The translations under genes and the position numbers were made by a program. Of a stretch of DNA of 64,000 nt, positions 9,476 through 19,037 are shown piece by piece; the first letter of the stretch is position 1, and the number at the start of each line of letters is the position of its first letter. The notes below the pieces were generated by a model. It searched no databases, had not been told where the DNA came from, and saw nothing but the letters and a program-made list of their open reading frames with translations. This stretch comes from Opitutus terrae PB90-1. Its GTDB lineage: Bacteria > Verrucomicrobiota > Verrucomicrobiia > Opitutales > Opitutaceae. The stretch spans positions 4,659,001 to 4,723,000 of the forward strand of contig NC_010571.1 of assembly GCF_000019965.1 (NCBI RefSeq). Direction: 5' to 3'.

Positions 9476-10867
9476 TCAGGCGGCACCGCCGGTGAGCCCG
9501 ATGAAATCCAACAGCAGCTTCAGGTTCAAGACCACGATCACCGCGGCCGTCACCCACGCGAGTCCTTTCATCCAGCCGGGATTCGTGAAGTCGCCCATCT
9601 TCTTCCGATCACTGGTGAACATCACCAGCGGGATCACCGCGAACGGCAGCTGCAGGCTCAGCACGACCTGGCTGAACACCAGCAATCGCGCCGTGCCGCT
9701 CTCGCCATATAGCCCCGCCACGATCGCGGCCGGCACGATCGCGATCGCCCGCGTGATCAACCGTCGCAGCCACGGCCGCAGCCGCACGTTGAGGAAACCT
9801 TCCATCACGATCTGACCTGCAAGGGTGCCGGTGAGCGTCGAATTCTGCCCCGACGCCAGCAGCGCCACCGCGAACAGCACGCTGGCCGCGCCGACGCCGA
9901 GCATCGGCGAGAGCAGTTGATAAGCCTCGTGAATCTCCGCCACCTCGTGCCGGCCCTGGACGTGGAACGTCGCCGCGGCCACCACGAGGATCGAGGCGTT
10001 GATGAACAACGCGAACATCAGCGCCACGGTGGAATCGATCGTGGCGAACTTGATCGCCTCCCGCCGGCCGCCGGCCGTCTGCACGTAGCGCCGCGTCTGC
10101 ACCACCGACGAGTGCAGATACAGGTTATGCGGCATCACCGTGGCGCCGAGGATTCCAATCGCGATGTAGAGCATCTCGGGGTTGCGCACGATCTCCAGAG
10201 TCGGCACGAAGCCGCCGAGGATGTCGCGCACCGCCGGTTTCGAAAACAGGATCTCGAGCCCGAAGCAGACGCCGATCAGCAGCACCAGCGAGATGACGAG
10301 CGCTTCGAGCCATCGGAAACCGCGGTGTGCCAGCCAAAGCACCATCAGCACGTCGAGCGCGGTGAGGCACACGCCCCACACCAGCGGAAGTCCGAACAGC
10401 AGGTTCAACGCGATCGCGGTGCCGATCACCTCCGCCAGGTCACACGCGCAGATCGCGATCTCGCAGAGCACCCACAGCGCCGCCGACACGGGCCGCGAAT
10501 AATGATCCCGACACGCCTGCGCCAGGTCCCGGCCCGTCACAATCCCCAGCTTGGCACATAGCGACTGCAGCAGGATCGCCATCAGGTTCGAGAGCAGGAT
10601 CACGCTCAGCAGCGTGTAGCCGAACCGCGAGCCGCCGGCCAAGTCGGTCGCCCAATTGCCCGGGTCCATGTAGCCGACCGCGACGAGATAGCCCGGCCCG
10701 GAGAAGGCGAGCAGCTTGCGCCAGAAGCCCGCACCTTCCGGCACCGGGATCGTGCCGTGCGCCTCCGGCAGGCTTCGTCCGCTCTTGCGCCGCCAGCCGC
10801 TGTCCGCGCTCACCGGCGGCGTGACGGGTGGAACCACAGGGGGCGAAGGCGGCACGATGCGATCCAT
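9476..10867 (-). CDS. mntH: Nramp family divalent metal (Mn2+) transporter
   Basis: A 463-residue membrane transporter with 11 or so helices that imports Mn2+ or Fe2+ by proton symport. Metal-site motifs are intact: DPGN at residues 68-71 in the first helix and MPHN at 245-248 in the sixth. The first 45 residues form an unusual Pro-rich cytoplasmic extension before the core begins at [12 protein letters not shown]. The gene is divergent from a DtxR/MntR-type regulator, with a perfect inverted repeat 21 bases upstream of its start. This supports Mn-dependent repression. It is probably co-transcribed with the UspA gene. Confidence 0.93.
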   Translation of the reverse strand: MDRIVPPSPPVVPPVTPPVSADSGWRRKSGRSLPEAHGTIPVPEGAGFWRKLLAFSGPGYLVAVGYMDPGNWATDLAGGSRFGYTLLSVILLSNLMAILLQSLCAKLGIVTGRDLAQACRDHYSRPVSAALWVLCEIAICACDLAEVIGTAIALNLLFGLPLVWGVCLTALDVLMVLWLAHRGFRWLEALVISLVLLIGVCFGLEILFSKPAVRDILGGFVPTLEIVRNPEMLYIAIGILGATVMPHNLYLHSSVVQTRRYVQTAGGRREAIKFATIDSTVALMFALFINASILVVAAATFHVQGRHEVAEIHEAYQLLSPMLGVGAASVLFAVALLASGQNSTLTGTLAGQIVMEGFLNVRLRPWLRRLITRAIAIVPAAIVAGLYGESGTARLLVFSQVVLSLQLPFAVIPLVMFTSDRKKMGDFTNPGWMKGLAWVTAAVIVVLNLKLLLDFIGLTGGAA

Positions 10868-10887
10868 GCGCCGGGCACTTCACGGGC

Positions 10888-10909
10888 TTATTTTGATTAG
10901 TCAAAATAA
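10888..10909. promoter_or_regulatory. Inverted repeat, likely MntR/DtxR-family operator
   Basis: A perfect palindrome with 9-bp arms TTATTTTGA and TCAAAATAA around a 4-base centre (TTAG). It lies in the 86-base gap between the divergent mntH and DtxR-type regulator genes. AT-rich composition stands out from the surrounding GC-rich DNA. Position and size fit a metalloregulator operator overlapping both promoters; binding is inferred. Confidence 0.8.
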
Positions 10910-10953
10910 ATCTTTTGATTGCGCGGCCAGCTGGCCGGCAGTATGTCGAAACC

Positions 10954-11622
10954 ATGGCGTCGGTCGCGGTCGAAAATTACCTCAAGCACATCCTGCTCCT
11001 CGCGGAGGCGGAGGATCCGGCCGAGCTCGTCCCCATGGGCGCGCTCGCGTCCTCGCTGGCCGTCGTGCCGGGCACGGTCACGACCATGGTCAAGGCCCTC
11101 GCCGCCGAGGGGCTGGTCGAACATGAACCGCGTTCCGGCGTGCGCTTGACCGACTCGGGCCGGCGGCTCGCGCTCGACGTCATCCGCCGGCACCGGATCA
11201 TCGAGACCTTCCTCGTCAACGTGCTGAAGATGGATTGGTCGAGCGTACATTCCGAGGCGGAGCAGTTGGAACACGTGATCTCCGAAGACGTGCTCGACCG
11301 GCTCGACGCGCTGCTCGGCCATCCGACCACGGATCCCCACGGCGACCCGATTCCCAGCGCCCAGGGCAAGCTCCGCTCGCAGATCTACGCCACGCTGGCC
11401 ACCTGCGTCGTGCCGCGCTCCATGCGCATCGTGCGCATCGCGGATCAGTCCACCGAGTTCCTCCAGTTCGCCGAGCAGAACGCCTTGCTGCCGGGCAACA
11501 CCGTGCGCGTGGTCGACCGCAACCTCGCCGCCGGGCTCGTTTCGTTGAAGCACGGCTCCGGCGAGCCCGTCCCGCTCAGCCTCACGGCCGCCGGCAAGAT
11601 CCTGGTCGAGCCGGTGAAGTGA
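10954..11622 (+). CDS. mntR: DtxR/MntR family metal-dependent transcriptional regulator
   Basis: A 222-residue DtxR-family repressor. The N-terminal winged helix (about 5-65) contains VENYLKHILLL, SSLAVVPGTVTTMVKAL as recognition helix region, and LVEHEPRSGVRLT as the wing. A dimerisation/metal domain follows, with RRHRIIETFLVNVL and SEAEQLEHVISEDVLDRL, carrying His/Glu ligands typical of the family. A C-terminal FeoA/SH3-like domain runs from about residue 150. The ATG at 10954 (MASVAV) is preferred over an upstream TTG at 10915. It probably represses the divergent mntH through the palindrome between them. Mn versus Fe specificity is inferred from the Nramp partner. Confidence 0.9.
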   Translation: MASVAVENYLKHILLLAEAEDPAELVPMGALASSLAVVPGTVTTMVKALAAEGLVEHEPRSGVRLTDSGRRLALDVIRRHRIIETFLVNVLKMDWSSVHSEAEQLEHVISEDVLDRLDALLGHPTTDPHGDPIPSAQGKLRSQIYATLATCVVPRSMRIVRIADQSTEFLQFAEQNALLPGNTVRVVDRNLAAGLVSLKHGSGEPVPLSLTAAGKILVEPVK

Positions 11623-11634
11623 CCCTGCTCGCGC

Positions 11635-12414
11635 CTACCAGCCCCAGTTCACGCGGAACACGTGCGTCCAGTCCGACGCGCGCGAATTGAGCCCGCGCAG
11701 CAGCTGGTAGTCGAACTGCAGCTGCTCGCTCCACTGCCAGAGCGCGCCGCCGCCAATCTGCCCCGCCCAGTCCGAGAATTTCGCCGAGTTCGCCTCGAGC
11801 AACGCCTCGCCGTAAAGCGTGATGCCGAACGGCAGCGGCCGTCCAATGTAGGCGCTCGTGAGCCAGTGCGAATCGTAGCCGTTGTCGGCGTCGTTGCGCA
11901 CGAGATCCCACGAAGCCATCGCTCCGGCCGTGACGCCGGCGCCCAGATCCATCGCCCACGGCACAATGATCCCGCCTTCCACCGCATCCGTGCCCAGTCC
12001 GTCGCGGCTCGTCGGCAATTTCACATAGGGAATGATCGCGGCGGCGGCGCCCCATTCGGCATTCCGCCAGAAGGTCCATTTGGTGCGAAACGACAGGTCT
12101 CCCAACCCGGACGTCGAATCGCTGCCACCCTGGTATTTCAACTTGTACCGGTAAAAAAGATCAAACCCGACCTGGATATCCACGCTCGAGGTCAGCCCGG
12201 TGGACACGAGCGTCGAGGCAATCGCCGTCGCCGTGTAGGTGTTGCGGGCCTCCTCCGCCCGCCCCATCGCCAGTGTCAGCCCGTCCATTTCCACCAGGAA
12301 CCGGCCCGGCGCGACCGTCTCCGGCGATTCCGTCACCTGCGCGGCGAGCGGCTGCGCGAATGCCCCGAGGAGCAATCCGGTAATCACCCAGCGGAGACGC
12401 ACCAGCAGATTCAT
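11635..12414 (-). CDS. Putative outer-membrane beta-barrel protein (phenol_MetA_deg-like)
   Basis: A 259-residue secreted protein with a signal peptide (about residues 1-25, cleavage near AQPLAAQ). The body is built from alternating short beta strands rich in Tyr, Trp and Gly, and it ends in an aromatic residue (VNWGW), typical of outer-membrane barrels. The stretch GLGDLSFRTKWTFW and YVKLPTSRDGLG resembles the PF13557 'putative MetA-pathway / transporter' family. It is convergent with the MntR gene, 12 bases apart. No specific substrate can be named. Confidence 0.75.
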   Translation of the reverse strand: MNLLVRLRWVITGLLLGAFAQPLAAQVTESPETVAPGRFLVEMDGLTLAMGRAEEARNTYTATAIASTLVSTGLTSSVDIQVGFDLFYRYKLKYQGGSDSTSGLGDLSFRTKWTFWRNAEWGAAAAIIPYVKLPTSRDGLGTDAVEGGIIVPWAMDLGAGVTAGAMASWDLVRNDADNGYDSHWLTSAYIGRPLPFGITLYGEALLEANSAKFSDWAGQIGGGALWQWSEQLQFDYQLLRGLNSRASDWTHVFRVNWGW

Positions 12415-12597
12415 ACGGCGGGCAAGTGAAGGCGTAATCTCCGACCAGTTGCCAGAACAAATCGGGTAATGGTGCGCGCACGTTGTTCGTGCCGCGACCG
12501 GCCACCGTCCGTCACCCGGCCGCCCTGCTTCGGCCGCCAGCGTTGCCGCCGCTTTCCCCCTTGCCGTCGCGCGGCGGAGCCGCGGACACTCGCCGCG

Positions 12598-14292
12598 ATG
12601 TCGCTGTCGTTCTCCCGTTGCGTGGCCGGGATCGCCGCCGTTTTCTTCGGCGTCTTCCTCGTCTGGCCCATCCTGCAGATCATCAGCGGCGGGTTTGTGA
12701 ACGCGGATGGCCGGTTCACGCTGGCCTATCTCAGCGCGCTGCTGGCCGATCCCATTTACCTGCGCGGGCTCGGCCACTCCGTCCTGCTCGGCGCCGCCAC
12801 CACCGCCGCCGCCGTCCTGCTCGGACTGCCCCTCGCGTGGATCGGCGACCGCTTCCTCTACCCGGGCCAGCGTCTGCTCGGCGCGCTGGTGCTCGTGCCG
12901 ATGATCCTGCCGCCGTTCGTCGGCGCGATCGGACTGAAACAGGTTTTCGGCCAATACGGCTCGTTCAATGCCCTGTTGATTGCGCTCGGGCTGCGCCCCG
13001 CCGGTTGGACGTTCGACTGGTTCGCGGTGAGCCCCTTCTGGGGCATCGTCGTGGCGCAGGCACTGTCGCTCTTCCCCATCATCTACCTGAACGCCGCCGC
13101 CGCGCTCGCGAACGTCGATCCCACGCTGGACGAGGCGGCGCAGAATCTGGGCTGCGCCGGCTGGCGCCGTTTCTTCCGCATCACGCTGCCGCTGATCCGA
13201 CCGGGGCTGTTCGCAGGCGGCACGATCGTCTTCATCTGGGCGTTCACCGAGCTCGGCACGCCGCTGGTCTTCGATTACGCGCAGGTAACCAGCGTGCAGA
13301 TCTACGACGGGCTGAAGGATCTCGGCGCGAATCCGTTTCCCTACGCCCTGGTCGCGGTGATGCTCGCCGCTTCGCTGGCGCTCTATGCGCTCGGCAAGGG
13401 GTTGTTCGGTCGCGGCGCTTACGCGGGCCTGGCGCGCGCGGGTGCCCCCCGCACCCCGCGCCGGCTGCCGCCGCGTCAAGCGGCCGCGTGCACCGCCGTG
13501 TTTGCCGGCGTCGTCTTCGTCGCGCTGCTGCCCCACTTTGGCGTGATCGCCGTGGCGTTTGCCCGCGACTGGTATGCGACGGTGCTGCCCCACGCGCTCA
13601 CGCTCGACAACTTCGCACTCGCCCTGAGCCACGACCTCACCGTCAGCGCCATCGGCAACAGCTTGAAGTTCGCGGCCGCCGCGACGGTGATCGATCTCGG
13701 TCTTGGCGTCGCACTGGCCTACGTGATCGTTCGCTCGCGTTTCGCCGGCCGGCAACTGCTCGACGCGCTTGCGATGCTGCCCCTCGCGGTGCCGGGCATG
13801 GTGCTCGCCTTTGGTTATCTCGCCATGGCGCAGGAAGGCCGCTGGCTCTCCTTCCTCAATCCGGTGCGCGATCCCACGCTGTTGCTGATCGTGGCGTATT
13901 CCGTGCGACGACTGCCCTTCGTGGTACGCGCCGCCGCCGCGGGATTCCAGCAAACCAGCGTCACGCTCGAGGAGGCGGCGCGCAATCTCGGCGCGCCGCC
14001 GGCCCGCGCGGTCGTGCGCATCACCCTACCGCTGATCTCGGCCAATCTCATCGCCGGCGGCATGCTCGCGTTCGCGTTCGCCATGCTCGAGGTCAGCGAC
14101 TCGCTCGTGCTCGCGCAGAAACAGGCGTTCTATCCGATCACGAAGGCGATTCTGGAACTCTTCCAGTTGCTCGGCGATGGCAAGTTCCTCGCCAGCGCGC
14201 TCGGAGTCTGGGCGATGATGTTCCTCGGGGTCACGCTCGCGGCGGTCAGCGTCTTCCTTGGCAAGCGGCTCGGCACGTTATTCCGCGTGTAG
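12598..14292 (+). CDS. Fused two-domain ABC transporter permease (iron(III)/FbpB type)
   Basis: A 564-residue integral membrane protein carrying two permease modules in tandem, as in FbpB/SfuB iron(III) and related binding-protein-dependent importers. Each half has an EAA loop that contacts the ATPase: LDEAAQNLGCAGWRRFF near residue 180 and LEEAARNLGAPPARAVV near residue 460. About 12 hydrophobic segments are visible. Neither a substrate-binding protein nor an ATPase flanks it. The window holds such a pair, without a permease, at 39445-42424. The gene is divergent from the outer-membrane protein. Substrate (iron, other metal or phosphonate) is unresolved. Confidence 0.88.
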   Translation: MSLSFSRCVAGIAAVFFGVFLVWPILQIISGGFVNADGRFTLAYLSALLADPIYLRGLGHSVLLGAATTAAAVLLGLPLAWIGDRFLYPGQRLLGALVLVPMILPPFVGAIGLKQVFGQYGSFNALLIALGLRPAGWTFDWFAVSPFWGIVVAQALSLFPIIYLNAAAALANVDPTLDEAAQNLGCAGWRRFFRITLPLIRPGLFAGGTIVFIWAFTELGTPLVFDYAQVTSVQIYDGLKDLGANPFPYALVAVMLAASLALYALGKGLFGRGAYAGLARAGAPRTPRRLPPRQAAACTAVFAGVVFVALLPHFGVIAVAFARDWYATVLPHALTLDNFALALSHDLTVSAIGNSLKFAAAATVIDLGLGVALAYVIVRSRFAGRQLLDALAMLPLAVPGMVLAFGYLAMAQEGRWLSFLNPVRDPTLLLIVAYSVRRLPFVVRAAAAGFQQTSVTLEEAARNLGAPPARAVVRITLPLISANLIAGGMLAFAFAMLEVSDSLVLAQKQAFYPITKAILELFQLLGDGKFLASALGVWAMMFLGVTLAAVSVFLGKRLGTLFRV

Positions 14293-14368
14293 CACCGTCG
14301 CCAATTCGCGCCCGGCTCGTTGAGGCCTGGTGCGTGATCGGGCTGGGCCATCCGTGTCCGCAACCCGG

Positions 14369-15565
14369 CTACCTGCTATCGTCCCCACGCTCCCGCGTGA
14401 GCGGACGCGTGCGTCGCAATCCGACGCCAATCACGAACACGCCGACACCCAGCGCCGCCGTAAACACGAAATAGTGACCGCCCGCGTGCAGCCCGAGCGC
14501 CGTGATGAGCACCGGTGCAAAGCCCGCGAGGATCCGGCCGAGATTGTAGGCGGCGCCGGAAAGCATCGTCCGGTAGTGCGCAAATACCTCGTTGAAAAAC
14601 GCGCCCATGAGCCCGAACGGAATGCCGTTCAACAGCGGCAGCACGAGGGCGAACGCGAGTTTCCGCTCGGGCCACGCACTCACCCACGCAAAAAGGGAGA
14701 GCGCCACGAGTGCGATGGCATAAATGACCAGCGCCGGCCGGACCCCCGCGCGCCGCACGACCCACGCGCCTAGCAGCATCCCCGGCGCAACGTTGAGCCA
14801 AAACAGCGCCGTATACCAGGCGGACTGCGGCAGCTCTTTCGCAAAGAAAACATTCACGGTGCCACTGGCGATCGTGAGGCTGGCGAGCCCCAAGCACTGC
14901 GCGAACGCCAGCGCCTCCCGCGCACCGAGCCGTCCGCCGGTATCGCCCGCCACGCGCAACGCGGCTCCGTTGGCCTCGCCGGCGCGCGTCGCCACGACGG
15001 CGTCAGCCGCCACCAGCCAACGCCAGCGCATCGCCGAGAGGAGCGTCACCGGCACGATCGACGCAGCGAACAACCACCGCCAGCCGACGACCGGCAGGGC
15101 ATACCGCGCCGCCATCGCTGCGAGCAGCCCGCCGAGAATCGCAAACTGCAGCAGCGCGGCGTAGCGGTAACGGCGCTCCCGGCTCACCCGCTCGCTCATG
15201 AACGCGTGACTGATGCCCCACTCCGCCCCGAGCGCCAGCGATGCGGCCAGCCGGAATCCCAGCAGGCTCGCTTCGCTCCACGCCAGACTGATTCCGGAGA
15301 TGCCGAGCACATACAGAACGAACACGGCCAGCATCATCCGCGCGCGACCCAATCGATCCGCGAGATAACCGAACAGCAGCGAGCCCGCCCCCACGCCCGC
15401 CAGTCCGGTAAACTGCAGCGCATCGCTCTGTGCCGCACTCAGCGCGAAGTGCGTCGCGAACGTCTTCTCGAGATAGATGAACAGATACAGGTCGTAGTAG
15501 TCGAAAAACAACCCGATGAACGCGGTCCAGTAGACGCGTTGCGGGGAAATGTCCTTCGCTTCCAT
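14369..15565 (-). CDS. Major facilitator superfamily transporter
   Basis: A 398-residue inner-membrane protein with about 12 predicted helices. The N-terminus has FFDYYDLYLFIYLEK, then a motif-A-like loop LFGYLADRLGRARMM between helices 2 and 3. Later come LGAEWGISHAFMSE and a second-half loop. This arrangement resembles the MHS/sugar-porter side of the MFS, whose members take up organic acids or sugars with protons. The ATG at 15565 (MEAKDIS) is chosen; 15589 is an alternative start. Substrate unknown. Confidence 0.85.
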   Translation of the reverse strand: MEAKDISPQRVYWTAFIGLFFDYYDLYLFIYLEKTFATHFALSAAQSDALQFTGLAGVGAGSLLFGYLADRLGRARMMLAVFVLYVLGISGISLAWSEASLLGFRLAASLALGAEWGISHAFMSERVSRERRYRYAALLQFAILGGLLAAMAARYALPVVGWRWLFAASIVPVTLLSAMRWRWLVAADAVVATRAGEANGAALRVAGDTGGRLGAREALAFAQCLGLASLTIASGTVNVFFAKELPQSAWYTALFWLNVAPGMLLGAWVVRRAGVRPALVIYAIALVALSLFAWVSAWPERKLAFALVLPLLNGIPFGLMGAFFNEVFAHYRTMLSGAAYNLGRILAGFAPVLITALGLHAGGHYFVFTAALGVGVFVIGVGLRRTRPLTRERGDDSR

Positions 15566-15654
15566 GCCCGTCGTCGATGACAGGATCACCGCGCTCGCGC
15601 CAGCAACTATCGCGGCAGTCTTGCCGATGCGAAAGCGGCTGCCATCGTCGCGTC

Positions 15655-16860
15655 ATGCATTGCCGCCCCTCTCGTTCAGTGCGGTCCCGCACGAGTCTCG
15701 CCTGCCGGGTCTTCGCGCTCCTGCTCGGGCTCGCCCTCGCCGCCGGCACGTGCGCTCGTTCGGCGCCCGCGGAGCAAGCTTTTCGGCTCATCGCGTACGC
15801 CAGCGGCCACACCGACTTCGCCCGGATCCCCGCCGCCAAGCTCACGCACGTGAACTACGCGTTCGCGCTGGTGAACGAACAGGCGGAGGTGTATTTCCGT
15901 TCGCCCGACTCGGCCGCCAGTCATCTCGCCGCGCTCACCGCGCTGAAGAAGGTGAATCCTCGCTTGAAGGTGCTCGTCTCGATCGGCGGCTGGGGCGCCG
16001 ACCATTTTTCCGACGCGGCGCTCACCGCGGACACCCGCGCCCGGTTCGCGCGCACCGCCGTGGATCTCATGCGGCAGCACCACCTCGACGGGATCGACCT
16101 CGACTGGGAGTACCCGGGACATCCCGGTCCAGGCGGGCTCAAATTCCGCGCGGAGGACAAACAGAACTTCACGCTGCTGCTCCGCGCCTGCCGCACCGCG
16201 CTCGATGCGGCGAGCGCCGCCGACCAGCGCGCCGCCGGTGATCACTACCTGCTCACGATCGCGAGCTCGGACGGCGACTACTTCGATCGGACCGAGATGT
16301 CCTCGCTGCATGCCGAGCTGGATTGGATCAACGTGATGACCTACGACCGCACGGGCGAGTGGTCGAAGACGACCGGACACCACGCGAGCCTGTTCGCGAG
16401 CAAGGACGCACCGACGGCGCCAAGCACCGATTCCGCCGTCCAACAGCACCTCGGCGCCGGCATTCCGCCCGCGAAAATCGTGGTGGGCGCCGCGTTTTAC
16501 GGGCGCGGCTGGACCGGTGTTGGGCAGCAGGCGCACGGGTTGTTGCAACCGGCGGAGCAGCCGATCGACGGCAACCTGTCGTACGCGCGGCTCGCGCGCG
16601 AATTCATCGGCCGCGATGGCTACGAGCGCCACTGGGATTCCGATGCGCAGGCGGCGTTTCTGTGGAATCCGACGACGGGCACCTTCATCACCTACGAAGA
16701 TCCAGCGGCGCTGCGCGCGAAAGCCAACTACGTGAAGCAGCATCGGCTCGGCGGCGTGATGTTTTGGGAGCAGGCGCACGATCCCGACGGCGTGCTCGTT
16801 GAGGCGCTACACGCAACGTTGCTGGCCGCCGCGCCGTCCGGCGCAGTCGCCGCGCCCTAA
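15655..16860 (+). CDS. Secreted GH18 chitinase
   Basis: A 401-residue glycoside hydrolase family 18 enzyme that cleaves beta-1,4 N-acetylglucosamine chains with substrate-assisted catalysis. The catalytic signature DGIDLDWEYPG is intact, with proton donor Glu152. LKVLVSIGGWG is the second conserved strand, and INVMTYD and GVMFWEQAHD complete the barrel. A basic N-terminus followed by a hydrophobic segment (about residues 18-32) ending near ARSAPA indicates Sec export. No carbohydrate-binding module is present. It suggests use of chitin or related polymers. Confidence 0.92.
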   Translation: MHCRPSRSVRSRTSLACRVFALLLGLALAAGTCARSAPAEQAFRLIAYASGHTDFARIPAAKLTHVNYAFALVNEQAEVYFRSPDSAASHLAALTALKKVNPRLKVLVSIGGWGADHFSDAALTADTRARFARTAVDLMRQHHLDGIDLDWEYPGHPGPGGLKFRAEDKQNFTLLLRACRTALDAASAADQRAAGDHYLLTIASSDGDYFDRTEMSSLHAELDWINVMTYDRTGEWSKTTGHHASLFASKDAPTAPSTDSAVQQHLGAGIPPAKIVVGAAFYGRGWTGVGQQAHGLLQPAEQPIDGNLSYARLAREFIGRDGYERHWDSDAQAAFLWNPTTGTFITYEDPAALRAKANYVKQHRLGGVMFWEQAHDPDGVLVEALHATLLAAAPSGAVAAP

Positions 16861-17179
16861 GCCCGGAAAGCGATCCGCTCCGCTTGCGGCGAGCCGCACG
16901 CCACTGCGTTCGGCCGCTGCTCGGTTTCCGTGCGTCACGAACTATCGTGACGCGCCTCTCGCGTCCGACCTGCCGCGCGGCGGTCTCGCCTGCCCGAGCG
17001 CGCAGAGGTCGGTCCGCGTCTTTTCGCCAGCGCGCGACGCGGCAGGAAGCCCGCCTTACGAGCTTTTTACCAACAAAACGTAAAACCCGATCGGTGAAGC
17101 GGTTCTCCCTCGCCGCCGCCGGAGAACGCACCGCTGATACGAGCAGGTTCGCACCGTCCAGCGTCAACCCGGCACTTCG
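16861..17179. other. Intergenic region without a recognisable gene
   Basis: About 320 bases lie between the chitinase and the ParA-like gene. I find no coding region, RNA gene or clear terminator in it. The short ORFs here have no conserved-looking features. It probably contains the promoter of the ParA operon. Confidence 0.6.
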
Positions 17180-18076
17180 ATGCCTCGAAAGATCAGCTTC
17201 CTCAACTACAAGGGCGGAGTCGGCAAGACTTCGCTGATCGTCAACACCGCCGCCTGCCTCGCGCGTCTCGGCAAGCGGGTGTTGCTTTTGGATTTCGACA
17301 CGCAGTCCAACGCCAGCATTTGGCTGATGCGACTCGAGCGCTGGAACAAGCTCAATGCCGACGGCACCGGCGCCATCTATTCAATCTTCGAGCCCGGCCG
17401 CGTGCAGGTGAAGGACCTCGTGATCCGCGACGTGCTCGAGAACAAGGACGGCGAGAAGCTCCTGCCCGGACTCGATCTCGTGCCGACCACGTTCAATCTC
17501 GTCGACCTCGAGGGCGAATACCGCTCCGACGCGAAGCGGCCCGCCTACGTCCTCTTCCAGGAACAGCTGGCGGCGATCGAGCACGGGTACGATTTCATCC
17601 TCTTCGATTGCCCGCCGAACATCCTGCGCGCGTCGCAGTGCGGCGTGTTCTGCTCGAACGAAATCTACGTGCCCGCGAATCCGGACGCGCTCAGCCTCAT
17701 CGGCTTCACGCTGCTGATCGACAAGCTGCACAAGTTTCACGCGCTGTCGGCCAGCTTCCGCCGTTCCACCATGGGGCCCGCCGCCCAGGTGCAGGGCGTG
17801 ATCATGAACGCCATCAAGGCGGGCAGCGACATCGAGGTGCCCAAAATGCGGATGCAGCTCCGCCTGAACCAATTCAAGTCCGCCCGCCGCGTCGCCGCCA
17901 CGGCGCGAATTTTCGATGCCCAGATTCGCGACGCGATGATCGTGCGGCGCGCTGTGACCTTGGGCCTGCCCGTCAACCTCGTGGCGCACGATGCCGGCGC
18001 CAACGACAACGACACCGTCGTCGGCGACTACCGCAAGCTGGCCACCGAACTCATTCATCATGCCGATACGTTCTGA
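17180..18076 (+). CDS. ParA/Soj-like ATPase
   Basis: A 298-residue deviant-Walker ATPase of the ParA/MinD superfamily. The Walker A motif NYKGGVGKTS has the signature Lys11 and catalytic Lys16; switch I is DFDTQSNAS and Walker B is FILFDCPPN. Such proteins form ATP-dependent dimers on DNA or membrane and position chromosomes, plasmids or large complexes. No ParB gene or parS-like site follows. Instead two unrelated proteins are encoded immediately downstream, the first overlapping by 17 bases. This argues for an orphan ParA dedicated to another cargo rather than chromosome segregation. Confidence 0.9.
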   Translation: MPRKISFLNYKGGVGKTSLIVNTAACLARLGKRVLLLDFDTQSNASIWLMRLERWNKLNADGTGAIYSIFEPGRVQVKDLVIRDVLENKDGEKLLPGLDLVPTTFNLVDLEGEYRSDAKRPAYVLFQEQLAAIEHGYDFILFDCPPNILRASQCGVFCSNEIYVPANPDALSLIGFTLLIDKLHKFHALSASFRRSTMGPAAQVQGVIMNAIKAGSDIEVPKMRMQLRLNQFKSARRVAATARIFDAQIRDAMIVRRAVTLGLPVNLVAHDAGANDNDTVVGDYRKLATELIHHADTF

Positions 18077-19001
18077 CCTGCAGTGGCTGATCGACTCGTC
18101 GCAGCCCTCCGCTCCCGCCGCACCGGCGGCCGCCTCCTCTCCTGTCTGTGCCATGAACACCACGCCCTCCACCCCCAGTACCGTCGCCAAGGAATGGGAC
18201 CAGCTTCGCACTGCGTTTGCCTCCTCCTTGCTCGTCAACACTCCGCTCCACAGCCTGGCGCAAAACCTCGACGGCCTCGAGTGGCCGATCCGGGGTGCCA
18301 ACGAAACGCCCGCGGCCTACATCGATCTCGGCTACGACGAGCTCGTCTCGACGCTGACCAATCGCGGGCAGCCCGCCGCCGCCAGCCTGCTCGTGCAGAT
18401 CCTGCGCGAGACGCTCGCCTTCGATCAGCCGTTCGGGGAGATGGTGCAGCAGACCGAAGCGTCCGCCGCCCGGGACAATCCGCTGCTGCGCAATCTCGCG
18501 CGGCTCGGCATCCCGGAGAATTTCCCGCTCGAGCTTACGAGCCTTGACGACTCGGCCCGGCAGCTGTGCCGGCTCGAAAGCGTCGGCACGATCGGCGAGT
18601 TCGCCGTCTTCGCGCAACGCCTGGCGCAGGGCGTGATCATTGGCGGCGATCTCCGGCGCATGCTCAACGCGCTCGCGCATTTCGATGAAGCCACGCTCGC
18701 CACCATCGTGCCGTTCCGCGTCGGCTCGACCGGCGTGCACCTGGCCGAGGCCCTCGCCCAAGCGGCCCGCAGCCCCACGCCGGAGGAGCAGGTCGCACGC
18801 ACGTTGGCTTGGTTCTCCGCCGAGTTCGCCTCGTGGCGCGAACAGGCGGCGGCGGATCGCAAGTTCCTTCCGCGCCAATTCTCGTTCCTCAGCGATCTCC
18901 GACTCGAGGAACACCTCTCCCAGCTGCTCGCGCCGCACCTGCGGTCGGCTCGCCCCGACTCGACGTTCGGCGCGAAGCTCCGCCGTTGGTTGCACCTGTA
19001 A
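18060..19001 (+). CDS. Unrecognised protein in the ParA operon
   Basis: A 313-residue protein with no motif I recognise. An Ala/Pro/Ser-rich N-terminus of about 30 residues precedes a mostly helical body (DQLRTAFASSLLVNTPLHSL, AFDQPFGEMVQQTEA, LRRMLNALAHFDE). It is soluble, with no signal peptide or membrane segment. The ATG at 18060 overlaps the end of the ParA-like gene by 17 bases, implying translational coupling; a later ATG at 18153 (MNTTPS) is possible. It is a candidate partner or cargo adaptor of the ATPase, by context only. Confidence 0.75.
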   Translation: MPIRSDLQWLIDSSQPSAPAAPAAASSPVCAMNTTPSTPSTVAKEWDQLRTAFASSLLVNTPLHSLAQNLDGLEWPIRGANETPAAYIDLGYDELVSTLTNRGQPAAASLLVQILRETLAFDQPFGEMVQQTEASAARDNPLLRNLARLGIPENFPLELTSLDDSARQLCRLESVGTIGEFAVFAQRLAQGVIIGGDLRRMLNALAHFDEATLATIVPFRVGSTGVHLAEALAQAARSPTPEEQVARTLAWFSAEFASWREQAAADRKFLPRQFSFLSDLRLEEHLSQLLAPHLRSARPDSTFGAKLRRWLHL

Positions 19002-19037
19002 CCTCCCGCCCGACGACGCGCCCGCCGCCCCCACCGC

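Noticed and set aside
11635-13953. 772-codon minus-strand frame covering the OM protein and antisense to the permease
   Set aside because: Only the last 259 codons (from 12414) have a signal peptide and barrel pattern. The upstream part is antisense to the ABC permease and is low complexity.
16861-17179. Small ORFs upstream of the ParA-like gene
   Set aside because: Arg/Ala/Pro-rich translations without signal, domain or plausible start context.
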